From Bacillus swezeyi (GTDB lineage Bacteria; Bacillota; Bacilli; Bacillales; Bacillaceae): DNA of 64,000 bases. The translations under genes were made by a program, and so were the position numbers. The notes under the pieces were generated by a model. The model did not search any database. It saw only the letters and a list, made by a program, of their open reading frames with translations, and was not told the origin of the DNA. This document shows positions 52,775-61,887 of the stretch, piece after piece; positions within the stretch are counted from its first letter, which is position 1, and each line of letters starts with the position of its first letter. The stretch is from contig NZ_MRBK01000011.1 in the NCBI RefSeq assembly GCF_001969815.1, positions 112,168 to 176,167 of the forward strand, written 5' to 3'.

Positions 52775-53851
52775 GTGAAAGCATTAATTGTTGATGACGA
52801 GGAACTGGCACTGATTCATTTTAAATATATGCTTGAACGAACAAATTTCTTTCAATCCATTGAAACGTTCCAAGATCCGGTTGAAGTTCGGGGGCATCCG
52901 GCGATCCAGGGCGCAGATGTGGTGTTTCTTGATATTGAAATGCCCGGGATAAACGGCATTGAGCTTGCTGAAGCGATCCAATCGATGAATGAAAACACCC
53001 AAGTTGTTTTTATCACGGCCTACAATGAATTTGCGATAAAAGCGTTTGAATTGAATGCCGTTGATTATTTGCTGAAACCCGTTGATGCCGTTCGGCTGGT
53101 GAAGACGATTGAACGAATCAGGGAGAACAGCATGCTTAGGGCTTCTGCAGAAAATGCCGGGGGAAATTTTTTCATCCAATGTTTTGGGAACCTGCAGTTT
53201 CACCAAACAGTAGAGGGTGTCAAAACATACATACCAGTCAAGTGGAGAACGTCCAAAGCCCGCGAAATTTACGCTTATTTGCTCCATCATCAAGGTCATG
53301 TGGTCAGTAAAGACATGCTGATCGACCTTTTTTGGACCAATCATGATATTTCCAAAGCAAGTACCCAGCTTTACTCAGCGATTTACCAAATACGAAAATT
53401 AATCGGACTGCTTCCTTTCAGCCAATCAATCGAGAAGACCGACACAGGGTATGTCCTGCGGATGTCCGACGTAAAAGTTGATGTTGTTGAATGGGAAAAG
53501 TCTTTGATAGAGGCTCCTCCTATCACTGCAGATACAATAAACCGGCACATGGATATGTTAATGTCATACCAAAACCATTACTTTATGGAGCACGGCTATC
53601 TGTGGGCAGAACCGGAAAAGACGCGGCTTGCTCAGATGTGGCTTGGGAAGGCTTATGAACTGATCGATTTCCTTATTCATGAAAAGAACTACCATCAAGC
53701 GGTGGACATATGCCTGCAAGTCGAGAAAATTGAACCTTATGATCATAAAATGATGCAATACAAGATACAGTTATTTAATAAAACCGGGAATGTAGAAGAA
53801 GCGATAAAGGAATATGAGCGTTACAAGCGAACGAAAGATAAGATGAACTGA
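52775..53851 (+). CDS. Response regulator with winged-helix and BTAD domains
   Basis: 358 residues: receiver (1-120; LIVDDEE, phospho-Asp in VVFLDIEMPGINGIE, Lys in YLLKPVD), OmpR/SARP-type winged helix (~145-230; KAREIYAYLLHHQGHVVSKDMLIDLFW...STQLYSAIYQIRKLIG), and a bacterial transcriptional activator domain of TPR-like helices (~245-355). GTG 52775 is 7 bases from GGTGGG; GTG 52763 is an alternative. Separated from the kinase gene by 173 bases in divergent orientation. The SARP-like architecture is unusual for a two-component partner in Bacillus. Confidence 0.85.
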   Translation: MKALIVDDEELALIHFKYMLERTNFFQSIETFQDPVEVRGHPAIQGADVVFLDIEMPGINGIELAEAIQSMNENTQVVFITAYNEFAIKAFELNAVDYLLKPVDAVRLVKTIERIRENSMLRASAENAGGNFFIQCFGNLQFHQTVEGVKTYIPVKWRTSKAREIYAYLLHHQGHVVSKDMLIDLFWTNHDISKASTQLYSAIYQIRKLIGLLPFSQSIEKTDTGYVLRMSDVKVDVVEWEKSLIEAPPITADTINRHMDMLMSYQNHYFMEHGYLWAEPEKTRLAQMWLGKAYELIDFLIHEKNYHQAVDICLQVEKIEPYDHKMMQYKIQLFNKTGNVEEAIKEYERYKRTKDKMN

Positions 53852-53866
53852 AGAATGAACACGACC

Positions 53867-53891
53867 AGACCGGCTGAGCCGGTCTTTTTTT
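53867..53891 (+). terminator. Terminator of the response regulator gene
   Basis: AGACCGGC / GCCGGTCT with TGA loop and seven T. Confidence 0.85.
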
Positions 53892-54178
53892 ATGCGGTAT
53901 TACCGGATATTCAATCAGTCCATTTTGAATGTACAGAAATTGTATAGTTCCATTTCATACAATGAAGTTTGGTTCGGATGATAACAGCTGGCAAACGAGA
54001 GGACAAAAAAACCTCATACCGGGGCCAATCTTGATGACCGCCGCTAAACATATAGCAATTATTTCGAAAGCCAATCATTCGGCAGATATAGATATTTTCA
54101 GGGAGGAGGCCGTGAGATCTCTAGACTCGTGAATCTATCGGCACGCAAAAAATAATATAAAAGGGGAGGAATAAGAAT
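53892..54178 (+). other. Leader/promoter region of the adhesin gene
   Basis: About 290 bases without a supported gene; one 67-codon frame (53929-54132) has no ribosome site. The adhesin promoter must be here, probably bound by the response regulator. Strong GGGGAGG at 54163-54169. Confidence 0.4.
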
Positions 54179-57100
54179 TTGAGATCGAGAAAATTTCCGC
54201 TCGGCCTAAAAAAAAGCAGAAGGCTAAAGACATTTTTGATCACTTGCTTTACGCTGATTTTCGTTTTCAGCCAGGTTCTCGGCTTTACGCTTAAATCAGA
54301 GGCTGCCGGCACGTCAGCAAGTGACAGTCAACTCTTCGATTCAGTGACAATCAAAAACGGCAGCGATCAAGCTGTTGACGGGTCAAAGAGCGACGAACCA
54401 GCATTAACGCCAGGGGATAAAGTGACGCTCACATACGAATGGTCATTAAAAAATAATGAAGAAGCGGTCATCGGTAAAGACATCACTGTAGAGATCCCTA
54501 ATAGTTTTGAATTTGATAAGGATGCCGCAGGTGATGTGAAAACGGCTGAACAGGTCATCGGCAGCTATAAAGTGACTGCAAGCGACAACACTCTGACGGT
54601 GAAATTGAACAGTGCAGCTGCTGATTCTGCTGATGCAAAAGGGGCCATCATACTATCGGCGAAATTTGCCGCCGATGTGAAAGACGGTACAAAAACGGTA
54701 ACAGCTCTTTTTCATCTGGGCGCCGGAAAGACGCAGCAGGTGATCATTCCAGTGAAGGCAGGTGAGACATCGGGTTCCGAATCAGAAACGCCAAAAAACG
54801 ACTCTGCAGAACCTGCGGACGATCAGGCAGGAACAGATGACAAATCTCATTCTTCAGCCGGCCAGGAGCAAGAAGAGGCAGAATCAAAACCATCTGCAGA
54901 CGCTAAGAGCGGCGATTCACGGGCGGCAGCATTTTCAAGTACATCGGCTGTCAGCAGCCTTGAGTCTGAAGGAAATCAAATTACGCAAAATATATTAACC
55001 GGCGTAACATTGACGGATGAGAAAGGAAATCCCTATGACCAAAGCAATCGTGCCAGCACGAATTCTCCGGCCAAAATTACAATGACCTGGGCTATTCCGG
55101 ATGAGTTGGGCAAAACAATCAACGCCGGCGATCAATATGCATTTGATTTGCCCAAGGAATTTATCATGCATAACGACATTACTGACCAGCCATTGATCGG
55201 CGGCGACACCGCTTATGGTTCTTTTACAATTGATAAAAGCGGTCATGTTGTGATGACTTTCAACGATGAAGTCAAAACAGATTCCAATGTCAAAGGGACA
55301 TTGTTTGTCAATACACAGTTCAATCAGCAAAACATTAAAGGTTCGACTACACAAAAGATACCCTTCCCGGTCAATTCAGACACTCCGGAAGTAACGGTTT
55401 ATTTTAAACCAAATGTGAGTAAAACCATTGATAAATCAGGGACTTTGGATAAAGGCATCAACCCCGGTAAAGCAACATGGACGGTCGATGTCAATAAAAA
55501 ACTGGATCAAGTCACAAATGCTAAACTCACCGAAAGCCTTCCAGACGGATTGATCTATCGTTCAGTAACAGTTTATCAACTGGATGTTAACATTGATGGA
55601 TCAGTAAACCAGGGAAGTGAAGTGACTTCAGGATACAGTGTAGACGCAGATGGAAACGTCGCATTCGATGGAACCATTGATTCAGCCTATCGCCTCGTAT
55701 ACGAAACAGACATTGATAATAGTGCAAAGCCTGGCGAAGGCGGAAATGTAACGTTGACGAACAAGGCATCATTCAGCGGAGATAATCTGGAATCAATTTC
55801 TGCAGAAGCTTCCGTCACGGCCAATTATGGAAAAATGCTCGAAAAATCCTCGACCGGCTACAAAGGCGATTCACAAACGTTCAGCTGGGCTGTTTTGTAC
55901 AACTATGGAGAGAAAAAGATCGAGCAATCCAAGGCCAGTATCACGGACACGTTTGGTTCCAATGATTTGCATCTCGTTTCAGATTCCTTGAAGGTCATTC
56001 CGATTACATTTAGCCAGAACGGCAGCGAGCAAGCCGGAGCCCCTTTAGAGGAAGGTGCGGACTATACGCTGGCCGACAACGGGAACGGCTTTGAAGTTCA
56101 ATTTAATAAGACGATCACCGGAGCTTACAAAATCACTTATCAAACCCAGGTCAACAGCGGAGTGATCATTGATAAATCTACAAAGTACACCAACACTGCG
56201 GTGACAGGAACAGGGGAATCGAAGGAAGACTCGGGCACCGCTATCCAGCAGAACCTGATAAAAGGTTATTCAAACCTTGATTATGAGAATAAGACCGTCG
56301 ACTGGACAATCACCATTAATAAGAACAACTATACAATGAATAATTGGACATTGAATGATCAATTCGACAGCGGAGGGCTGACGCTCATTGACGGCTCATT
56401 CAACATTCAAGACACAACCAAGAACGAAACATTGCAAGAGGGCAAAGATTATACATTGACAAAAAAGCCCGATCACGAAGGCTTTACATTGGCATTCATC
56501 GGGGATTATGCGAAAACAAACAGTCAGTTTAAGATCACCTATACGACAAAAATCAATGCTGATTTTTCCAACGAATCTATTAAGAATACGGCTGAGTCAG
56601 CATGGACTGATCATAGCGGCGATGAACGCACGAACAAAGAGTCGAGCGGTTTTACACCGAATCATCAGACCTCTCATAATGGATTCAAAAACGGCTCATA
56701 TAACGCTGTTTCAAAAGAAATCACCTGGAAAATCGGCATCAACTATAATGGCGAACCTTCAAAGAATCCTTATATTAAAGATTCGATAACAGGTAACCAG
56801 CAATTTGTTCCGGGTTCGATTGTGGTGAAGAGCTATTCGATCAACAAAAACGGCTCCATCACAGAAGGAGACACGCTTGACCCTTCCAAATACGATGTGG
56901 AAGAGCCGTCGGCTGACAATGATCATACATTGACCGTACACCTTAAAACAGACGATTCTGTACCATATCTCATTGAATTTAAAACATCGCTTAAAGGGCA
57001 GGTCATTGATCAAAGTCAGTACACAAACAAGGCGACGTACCATAATGACGGCCATTCCGACCGTACCTTGACAGGCTCTGTTTCGGTCGCAAACGGCGGA

Positions 57101-60100
57101 AACCTGATATTCAAAGGCGGTAAACAGGATGGCGGCTATGTCGATTGGAACATCAATGTCAACTCCAGCCAGTCGACGCTGAATGATGTCAAAGTCACTG
57201 ACACTCCGGATGAAAACCAAATATTAGATGCAGATTCTTTTAAAGTGTATCAAGCCAAATATGATGAAAACGGCGTTGTTAAGGACAGCAGCGGAAATCT
57301 TGTTGCAGATCAAGTACAGATCCAGAAAGACAAGGATTATACGCTAGACATCACAACCGATTCTGCAACGGGGGAACAATCATTTATCCTGAAATTTATA
57401 GGCAGTTACAAGCAAATAGACCGCGCCTATGTTATTCAATATCGTTCCCTGATTAATATAGCCGGCACGAGCGGCCACGTCAGCAACAAAGTGTCAATTT
57501 CCGGAACGAATGTTCAGGAACAGACTCAGGAAAACGGAAGCTCAGTCTTTGTCGCTATTTCAAGCGGCGGCGGTTCCGGTTCAGGAGAAAAAGGAAGCTT
57601 GACCATCTTTAAAACAGGGAAGGACGATACACCTCTTTCAGGAGCCGATTTTCAATTGTGGACCAAAGACAATAAGCAGCTCCTGCGTACAGGAACGACA
57701 GATGCCGACGGAAAGATTACGTTCGGAAATATCCGCTACGGCACCTATGTATTAAAAGAAACGAAGGCGCCAGACGGATATACCATCAGCGATGCCTACG
57801 CAAACGGAGTCTCTGTTAAGATAGACAGCAATTCCTCCAGCTCAGGTGCGCTGCACAAAGTCATTAATTACAAGAACAAGGTGACGCTTATCAAAAGAGA
57901 TGAACAAAAAAATCCTTTGAGAGGAGCTGTTTTCAAGCTGGAGAAAAAATTCAGCGACGGCACCTTTACTACGATACGCACGAATATCAAAAGCGATGAA
58001 CTAGGAAAAGTTGATATAGAGGGTGTGCCAGCCGGCGACTATCGTTTGATCGAAACGAAAGCCCCTGCAGGTTATATTGTGAATACACAACCGATCAACT
58101 TCTCAGTAACAAAGAATGACAAGAATCAAGTGCCTGACGTGGATTTGGGCACATTGATCAATTATAAAGGCAGTGTCCAATTAACGAAGGAAGATGCCGA
58201 AAGCCATAAGCTTAAAGGAGCTGAATTTAAGCTTGTGGATCAGGAAGGGAAAATTGTCCAAGAGAAGCTGACGTCAGATGAAGACGGGAACGTGACGGCT
58301 TCAGACCTCGCGCCGGGACGCTATGCTTTTGTGGAAACGAAAGCCCCTGCCGGATTTGTATTGAACAGAGAGCCGATTGAGTTTACAATCTCCGAATCAG
58401 CGGAAGGAAAACCGGAATCGGCAGATGCCGGCGTTGCGGTAAATTACAAAGGTTCCGTTCTTTTGACGAAAGAAGATGGCGAAGGCCATAAACTTGAGGG
58501 CGCCGTATTTAAGCTTGTGGATCAGGAAGGGAAAATTGTCCAAGAGAAGCTGACGTCAGATGAAGACGGGAACGTGACGGCTTCAGACCTCGCGCCGGGA
58601 CGCTATGCTTTTGTGGAAACGAAAGCCCCCGCCGGATTTGTATTGAACAGAGAGCCGATTGAGTTTACAATCTCCGAATCAGCGGAGGGAAAACCGGAAT
58701 CGGCAGATGCCGGCGTTGCGGTAAATTACAAAGGTTCCGTTCTTTTGACGAAAGAAGATGGCGAAGGCCATAAACTTGAGGGCGCCGTATTTAAGCTTGT
58801 GGATCAGGAAGGGAAAATCGCCCAAGAGAAACTGACGTCAGATGAAGACGGGAACGTGACGGCTTCAGACCTCGCGCCGGGACGCTATGCTTTTGTGGAA
58901 ACGAAAGCCCCTGCCGGATTTGTATTGAACAGAGAGCCGATTGAGTTTACAATCTCCGAATCAGCGGAAGGAAAACCGGAATCGGCGAACGCTGGCATTG
59001 CGGTTAATTATCAAGGCTCCGTCCTTTTGACGAAAGAAGATCAAGACGGAAAAGGATTAGACGGTGCTGTTTTCAAAATCGTTGACAATAATGGAAAAAC
59101 AGTCAGAGACGATCTGGTATCAAAAGAAGGCGGCAAAATTGAGGCCGCCGGATTAGCGCCGGGAAGTTATCAATTTGTTGAAAAACAGGCGCCTGACGGC
59201 TATCTTCTGTCAACCAGCCCAGTACAATTCGCCATCCAGTCTGAACACGACGGCAAGCCGGAGCAGGTTGAATTAACGGCCGTCAACACGAAAAACAGTG
59301 TTGTGCTGACAAAAGTGGATGAGAACGACAAAGACGCCGTTCTTCAAGGTGCGACATTCAACTTGACAGACGGAAACGGCAAGGTGCTGAAAGCAGGCTT
59401 GACCACCGATGATAAAGGGCAGATCACATTGCACGGCCTCAAACCGGGCGACTACCAGTTTGTTGAAACAGAGGCACCTAAGAATTACGATCTGGATAAA
59501 ACACCAATACCGTTCAAGATCAAAAATACCGATACAAAACCAGTGGAAATCACCGCAGAGAACCAATTGACACCAGGCGACGTGATACTGACAAAAGTGG
59601 ATCGAAACGATAAAAATACCGTTTTGGAGGGAGCTGAATTCAAGCTTTTGGATTCCAGCGGCCAGCCTGTAAAAGCTGATGGCTACGGCAAAGAACTGCC
59701 ATCAGTCTGGAAAACGGATAAGAACGGACAGTTCACCGTAAAAGGATTGGCGCCCGGGCGCTACCAATTGATCGAAACGAAAGCACCCGATGGCTATAAA
59801 CTGGATGAAACTCCGCTTCCATTCGTCATTGAAAAAGGACAGTCAAAAGCAGTCGAGATCATTGCTCATAATGAAAAATTAAAAACGCCAGAGCTTGGCA
59901 AAGACACAACGGATGATAATTTGAAGGAAGACGGACATGATTCTAAAACCGATGACACAAGCAGTCATTTGAAATCAGATAAAAACCTTCCAAAAACCGG
60001 TGATACGGACAGTATGATGCCAATCATGATCGGCATTCTGCTGCTCTTAGCAGGCGGAGCCTTGGCTTTTGTCTCAAGAAAGAAACAAAGAAAGGCGTAG
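54179..60100 (+). CDS. Giant LPXTG-anchored surface protein with Cna_B/SpaA repeats
   Basis: 1973 residues. Signal peptide (basic RSRKFPLGLKKSRRLK, hydrophobic core, cut near SEAAG); Ser/Glu/Asp-rich linker (~195-255); about six collagen-adhesin-type beta domains (SDS-like/Collagen_bind, repeated KxVDWTIxINKNxYT, ITWKIGINYNG, VDWNINVNSS); GGGSGSG hinge near 1135; eight SpaA/Cna_B domains, each beginning xVxLTKxD and ending YxFVETKAPxGY with the Lys, Asp/Glu of an internal isopeptide bond; then LPKTGD at 1937, a membrane helix and RKKQRKA. TTG start with GGGGAGG at 9 bases. A sortase gene follows, so it is anchored to the wall as an adhesin or pilin-like stalk. Confidence 0.92.
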   Translation: MRSRKFPLGLKKSRRLKTFLITCFTLIFVFSQVLGFTLKSEAAGTSASDSQLFDSVTIKNGSDQAVDGSKSDEPALTPGDKVTLTYEWSLKNNEEAVIGKDITVEIPNSFEFDKDAAGDVKTAEQVIGSYKVTASDNTLTVKLNSAAADSADAKGAIILSAKFAADVKDGTKTVTALFHLGAGKTQQVIIPVKAGETSGSESETPKNDSAEPADDQAGTDDKSHSSAGQEQEEAESKPSADAKSGDSRAAAFSSTSAVSSLESEGNQITQNILTGVTLTDEKGNPYDQSNRASTNSPAKITMTWAIPDELGKTINAGDQYAFDLPKEFIMHNDITDQPLIGGDTAYGSFTIDKSGHVVMTFNDEVKTDSNVKGTLFVNTQFNQQNIKGSTTQKIPFPVNSDTPEVTVYFKPNVSKTIDKSGTLDKGINPGKATWTVDVNKKLDQVTNAKLTESLPDGLIYRSVTVYQLDVNIDGSVNQGSEVTSGYSVDADGNVAFDGTIDSAYRLVYETDIDNSAKPGEGGNVTLTNKASFSGDNLESISAEASVTANYGKMLEKSSTGYKGDSQTFSWAVLYNYGEKKIEQSKASITDTFGSNDLHLVSDSLKVIPITFSQNGSEQAGAPLEEGADYTLADNGNGFEVQFNKTITGAYKITYQTQVNSGVIIDKSTKYTNTAVTGTGESKEDSGTAIQQNLIKGYSNLDYENKTVDWTITINKNNYTMNNWTLNDQFDSGGLTLIDGSFNIQDTTKNETLQEGKDYTLTKKPDHEGFTLAFIGDYAKTNSQFKITYTTKINADFSNESIKNTAESAWTDHSGDERTNKESSGFTPNHQTSHNGFKNGSYNAVSKEITWKIGINYNGEPSKNPYIKDSITGNQQFVPGSIVVKSYSINKNGSITEGDTLDPSKYDVEEPSADNDHTLTVHLKTDDSVPYLIEFKTSLKGQVIDQSQYTNKATYHNDGHSDRTLTGSVSVANGGNLIFKGGKQDGGYVDWNINVNSSQSTLNDVKVTDTPDENQILDADSFKVYQAKYDENGVVKDSSGNLVADQVQIQKDKDYTLDITTDSATGEQSFILKFIGSYKQIDRAYVIQYRSLINIAGTSGHVSNKVSISGTNVQEQTQENGSSVFVAISSGGGSGSGEKGSLTIFKTGKDDTPLSGADFQLWTKDNKQLLRTGTTDADGKITFGNIRYGTYVLKETKAPDGYTISDAYANGVSVKIDSNSSSSGALHKVINYKNKVTLIKRDEQKNPLRGAVFKLEKKFSDGTFTTIRTNIKSDELGKVDIEGVPAGDYRLIETKAPAGYIVNTQPINFSVTKNDKNQVPDVDLGTLINYKGSVQLTKEDAESHKLKGAEFKLVDQEGKIVQEKLTSDEDGNVTASDLAPGRYAFVETKAPAGFVLNREPIEFTISESAEGKPESADAGVAVNYKGSVLLTKEDGEGHKLEGAVFKLVDQEGKIVQEKLTSDEDGNVTASDLAPGRYAFVETKAPAGFVLNREPIEFTISESAEGKPESADAGVAVNYKGSVLLTKEDGEGHKLEGAVFKLVDQEGKIAQEKLTSDEDGNVTASDLAPGRYAFVETKAPAGFVLNREPIEFTISESAEGKPESANAGIAVNYQGSVLLTKEDQDGKGLDGAVFKIVDNNGKTVRDDLVSKEGGKIEAAGLAPGSYQFVEKQAPDGYLLSTSPVQFAIQSEHDGKPEQVELTAVNTKNSVVLTKVDENDKDAVLQGATFNLTDGNGKVLKAGLTTDDKGQITLHGLKPGDYQFVETEAPKNYDLDKTPIPFKIKNTDTKPVEITAENQLTPGDVILTKVDRNDKNTVLEGAEFKLLDSSGQPVKADGYGKELPSVWKTDKNGQFTVKGLAPGRYQLIETKAPDGYKLDETPLPFVIEKGQSKAVEIIAHNEKLKTPELGKDTTDDNLKEDGHDSKTDDTSSHLKSDKNLPKTGDTDSMMPIMIGILLLLAGGALAFVSRKKQRKA
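58160..59005 (+). repeat. Three tandem 282-bp repeats inside the adhesin gene
   Basis: Units start at 58160, 58442 and 58724, each encoding one 94-residue SpaA domain beginning NYKGSV. Units 2 and 3 are almost identical in DNA; unit 1 differs mainly in its first 60 bases. Such units can vary in number by recombination. Confidence 0.9.
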
Positions 60101-60112
60101 TTAAATGTTTTT

Positions 60113-60151
60113 GCACCTGATCATTGAAGATACGGTCAGGTGCTTTTTTTT
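60113..60151 (+). terminator. Terminator between adhesin and sortase genes
   Basis: GCACCTGA (60113-60120) / TCAGGTGC (60136-60143) and eight T. May reduce, not abolish, sortase transcription. Confidence 0.8.
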
Positions 60152-60217
60152 AGAAAACACAGCCCCCGCCAGAAAGAGCTCATTTTGGTCATTAATCATA
60201 AGGAAGGGATTTTCTCC

Positions 60218-60856
60218 ATGTATAAAAAAGTGATCATTGCGGTCCTTGTTCTATCAGGTTTGCTGCTCATCTTTTCTCCTTTCATAAAAGAAAGCATCAT
60301 CAGCTGGCTTAGCAATAGTCAGAATAAGACGGAACTGACTGCGGCGCAAGCGCAAAAAAATAATGAAGAAAAGGCATTATTTGAATTCGATGCGATTCAG
60401 CCGCCTTCTTTTTTCGAAACATTAAAAGCAGGCTTTGATCGCGAGCCGAAAGCGGTCATCGGCCGGATATCCATTAGCAGTGTCGAAATGGAGCTTCCGA
60501 TATTAAAAGGCACAACCAATCAAAATCTGCTGAGCGGGGCAGCCACAATGCGGCCAGATCAGAAAATGGGTGAGGGAAACTATCCGTTGGCAGGCCATCA
60601 TATGAGGCAGAAGAACCTCCTGTTCGGACCTCTGTTAAAGATTAAAAAAGGGGCAAGGATTGTGGTCACAGATTTTAAAAAAGACTACATCTATACTGTG
60701 ACATCCAAAAAAGTGATTTCAGAAATGGATGCAGACGTGATCCAGGAGACAAAAGAAAAGGAAATTACACTGATCACATGTGACAAAGCAGAGAGAACCG
60801 AAGGGCGCCTCGCGGTTAAAGGAAAATTAATTGATGTTGCTGTTCATGTAAAATAA
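60218..60856 (+). CDS. Class A-like sortase
   Basis: 212 residues: N-terminal anchor helix (KKVIIAVLVLSGLLLIFSPFI), beta-barrel with catalytic His in PLAGHHMRQ, Cys in ITLITCDKAERT and Arg in EGRLAVKGKL (TLxTC...R). Cleaves LPXTG and links the adhesin upstream to peptidoglycan. ATG 60218 follows AAGGAAGGG; an earlier start (60140) would run through the terminator. It is the dedicated partner of the preceding LPKTG protein by proximity. Confidence 0.88.
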   Translation: MYKKVIIAVLVLSGLLLIFSPFIKESIISWLSNSQNKTELTAAQAQKNNEEKALFEFDAIQPPSFFETLKAGFDREPKAVIGRISISSVEMELPILKGTTNQNLLSGAATMRPDQKMGEGNYPLAGHHMRQKNLLFGPLLKIKKGARIVVTDFKKDYIYTVTSKKVISEMDADVIQETKEKEITLITCDKAERTEGRLAVKGKLIDVAVHVK

Positions 60857-61337
60857 AGGCGCGTTAACAGTTTTATTGGTGTGCTATGAAGCTTTGTTCT
60901 GATTCAGGCGGTTCTCGAAAGCGTGAAAAATCCTTGTCGATAAAGGTTTGAACTCTTTTCAGACCGAGGCGGCAGATAAAATGGAAAGTTTGGTAATTAT
61001 AGACTGTCGAGGCGCCCTCATTCACTTGGGGGCACTTGTTTTTTCATGCGTGATGACAAAGCATTATATAGATGACGACTGGAAGTGAGCAGGTAGGGTA
61101 TGATCCGGAGCGAAATGCAAGTGAGATAGTCATACTTGAGGCTGCCCGATTTCGATGATGATCCGGGCACAAGAATCAAGTTTGATCACCGAGCGTCTCT
61201 CGCTTTCCACGGAAACTGGAGTCCTGCTCACTAGCGGGAAGCAGTTCAGCCCGTTCGACCGCATAAAAAATATCAAGGGTCGGCACCCTTGGTATTTTTT
61301 TCTTGTCGTGAAGTCCATATGAAACATCACAAACAAG
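60857..61337. other. Non-coding region after the sortase gene
   Basis: No intact gene. Short decayed coding stretches may be present around 61135-61225 (LPDFDDDPGTRIKFDHRASLA in one frame), unrecognised. A GGCGCCCTC / TGGGGGC stem lies at about 61011-61040. Confidence 0.35.
61270..61302 (+). terminator. ATACCAAGGG-type terminator
   Basis: TATCAAGGGT (61271-61280) / ACCCTTGGTA (61285-61294) and a T run. Confidence 0.8.
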
Positions 61338-61364
61338 TGACAAAAACATAACTATAACCTAACA
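61337..61364 (+). promoter_or_regulatory. 11-bp phased direct repeats, array 1 (PhoP-box-like)
   Basis: GTGACA (61337), ATAACT (61348), CTAACA (61359): three hexamers exactly 11 bp apart, resembling PhoP boxes TT(A/T/C)ACA. Confidence 0.45.
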
Positions 61365-61494
61365 AAAACGAGAGCGTTCTGCGGAAATTTTCGAATGATA
61401 AAATAGGTGATGTGAAAACGGCATTAATCCCTGATATTACTTATTTTTAGACATATTAATAACAAATTTTAAGAATAATTTTCTGAAATTTTTG

Positions 61495-61523
61495 TTGACT
61501 GAAAGCGCTTTTAAAATTATGAT
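61495..61523 (+). promoter_or_regulatory. Promoter of the IolT-like transporter gene with cre site
   Basis: TTGACT (61495-61500), 17 bases, TATGAT (61518-61523). TGAAAGCGCTTTTA (61500-61513) is a catabolite-responsive element lying in the spacer, so CcpA would block the promoter. Confidence 0.7.
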
Positions 61524-61533
61524 AATATCAGAC

Positions 61534-61572
61534 ATAACAAAAACATAACAAAAATGTAACTACAACATAACA
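61534..61572 (+). promoter_or_regulatory. 11-bp phased direct repeats, array 2 (PhoP-box-like)
   Basis: ATAACA at 61534, 61545 and 61567, and GTAACT at 61556: four hexamers with exact 11-bp spacing, just after the predicted transcription start. Confidence 0.5.
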
Positions 61573-61609
61573 ATGAATAAGAATGGGTGTGCTTAGATAA
61601 AGCGTGAAA

Positions 61610-61623
61610 TGAAAGCGATTCCA
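61610..61623 (+). promoter_or_regulatory. Second cre site
   Basis: TGAAAGCGATTCCA fits the cre consensus TGWNANCGNTNNCA; about 265 bases before the transporter start. Confidence 0.55.
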
Positions 61624-61887
61624 AAATTTTCACATTTACTCGTTGTCCATCATTCTCCAGCATTGAAATGTGTGTCTTTCTTTGGTATGAAAAATTTCAA
61701 TTTTCCAATAAGGGGAGGTTTCTTTGATGAATTGATACAGGGTTTGACCATAGCTGATGGCTTTATACATTGAACTTATTATAAAGATTTTAAAGATTAG
61801 GGATGGCTGATTGGCGATCAGGACTTCGAAAACCTTTGGAAATAAACGATTTATAAAACATTGTGTACAAAGGCGGGGGAAATAGAC

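Noticed and set aside
58160..59005. Repeats in the adhesin gene considered as an assembly error
   Set aside because: Unit 1 and units 2-3 differ at several positions, as do the neighbouring domains, so at least part of the repetition is real; exact copy number stays uncertain.
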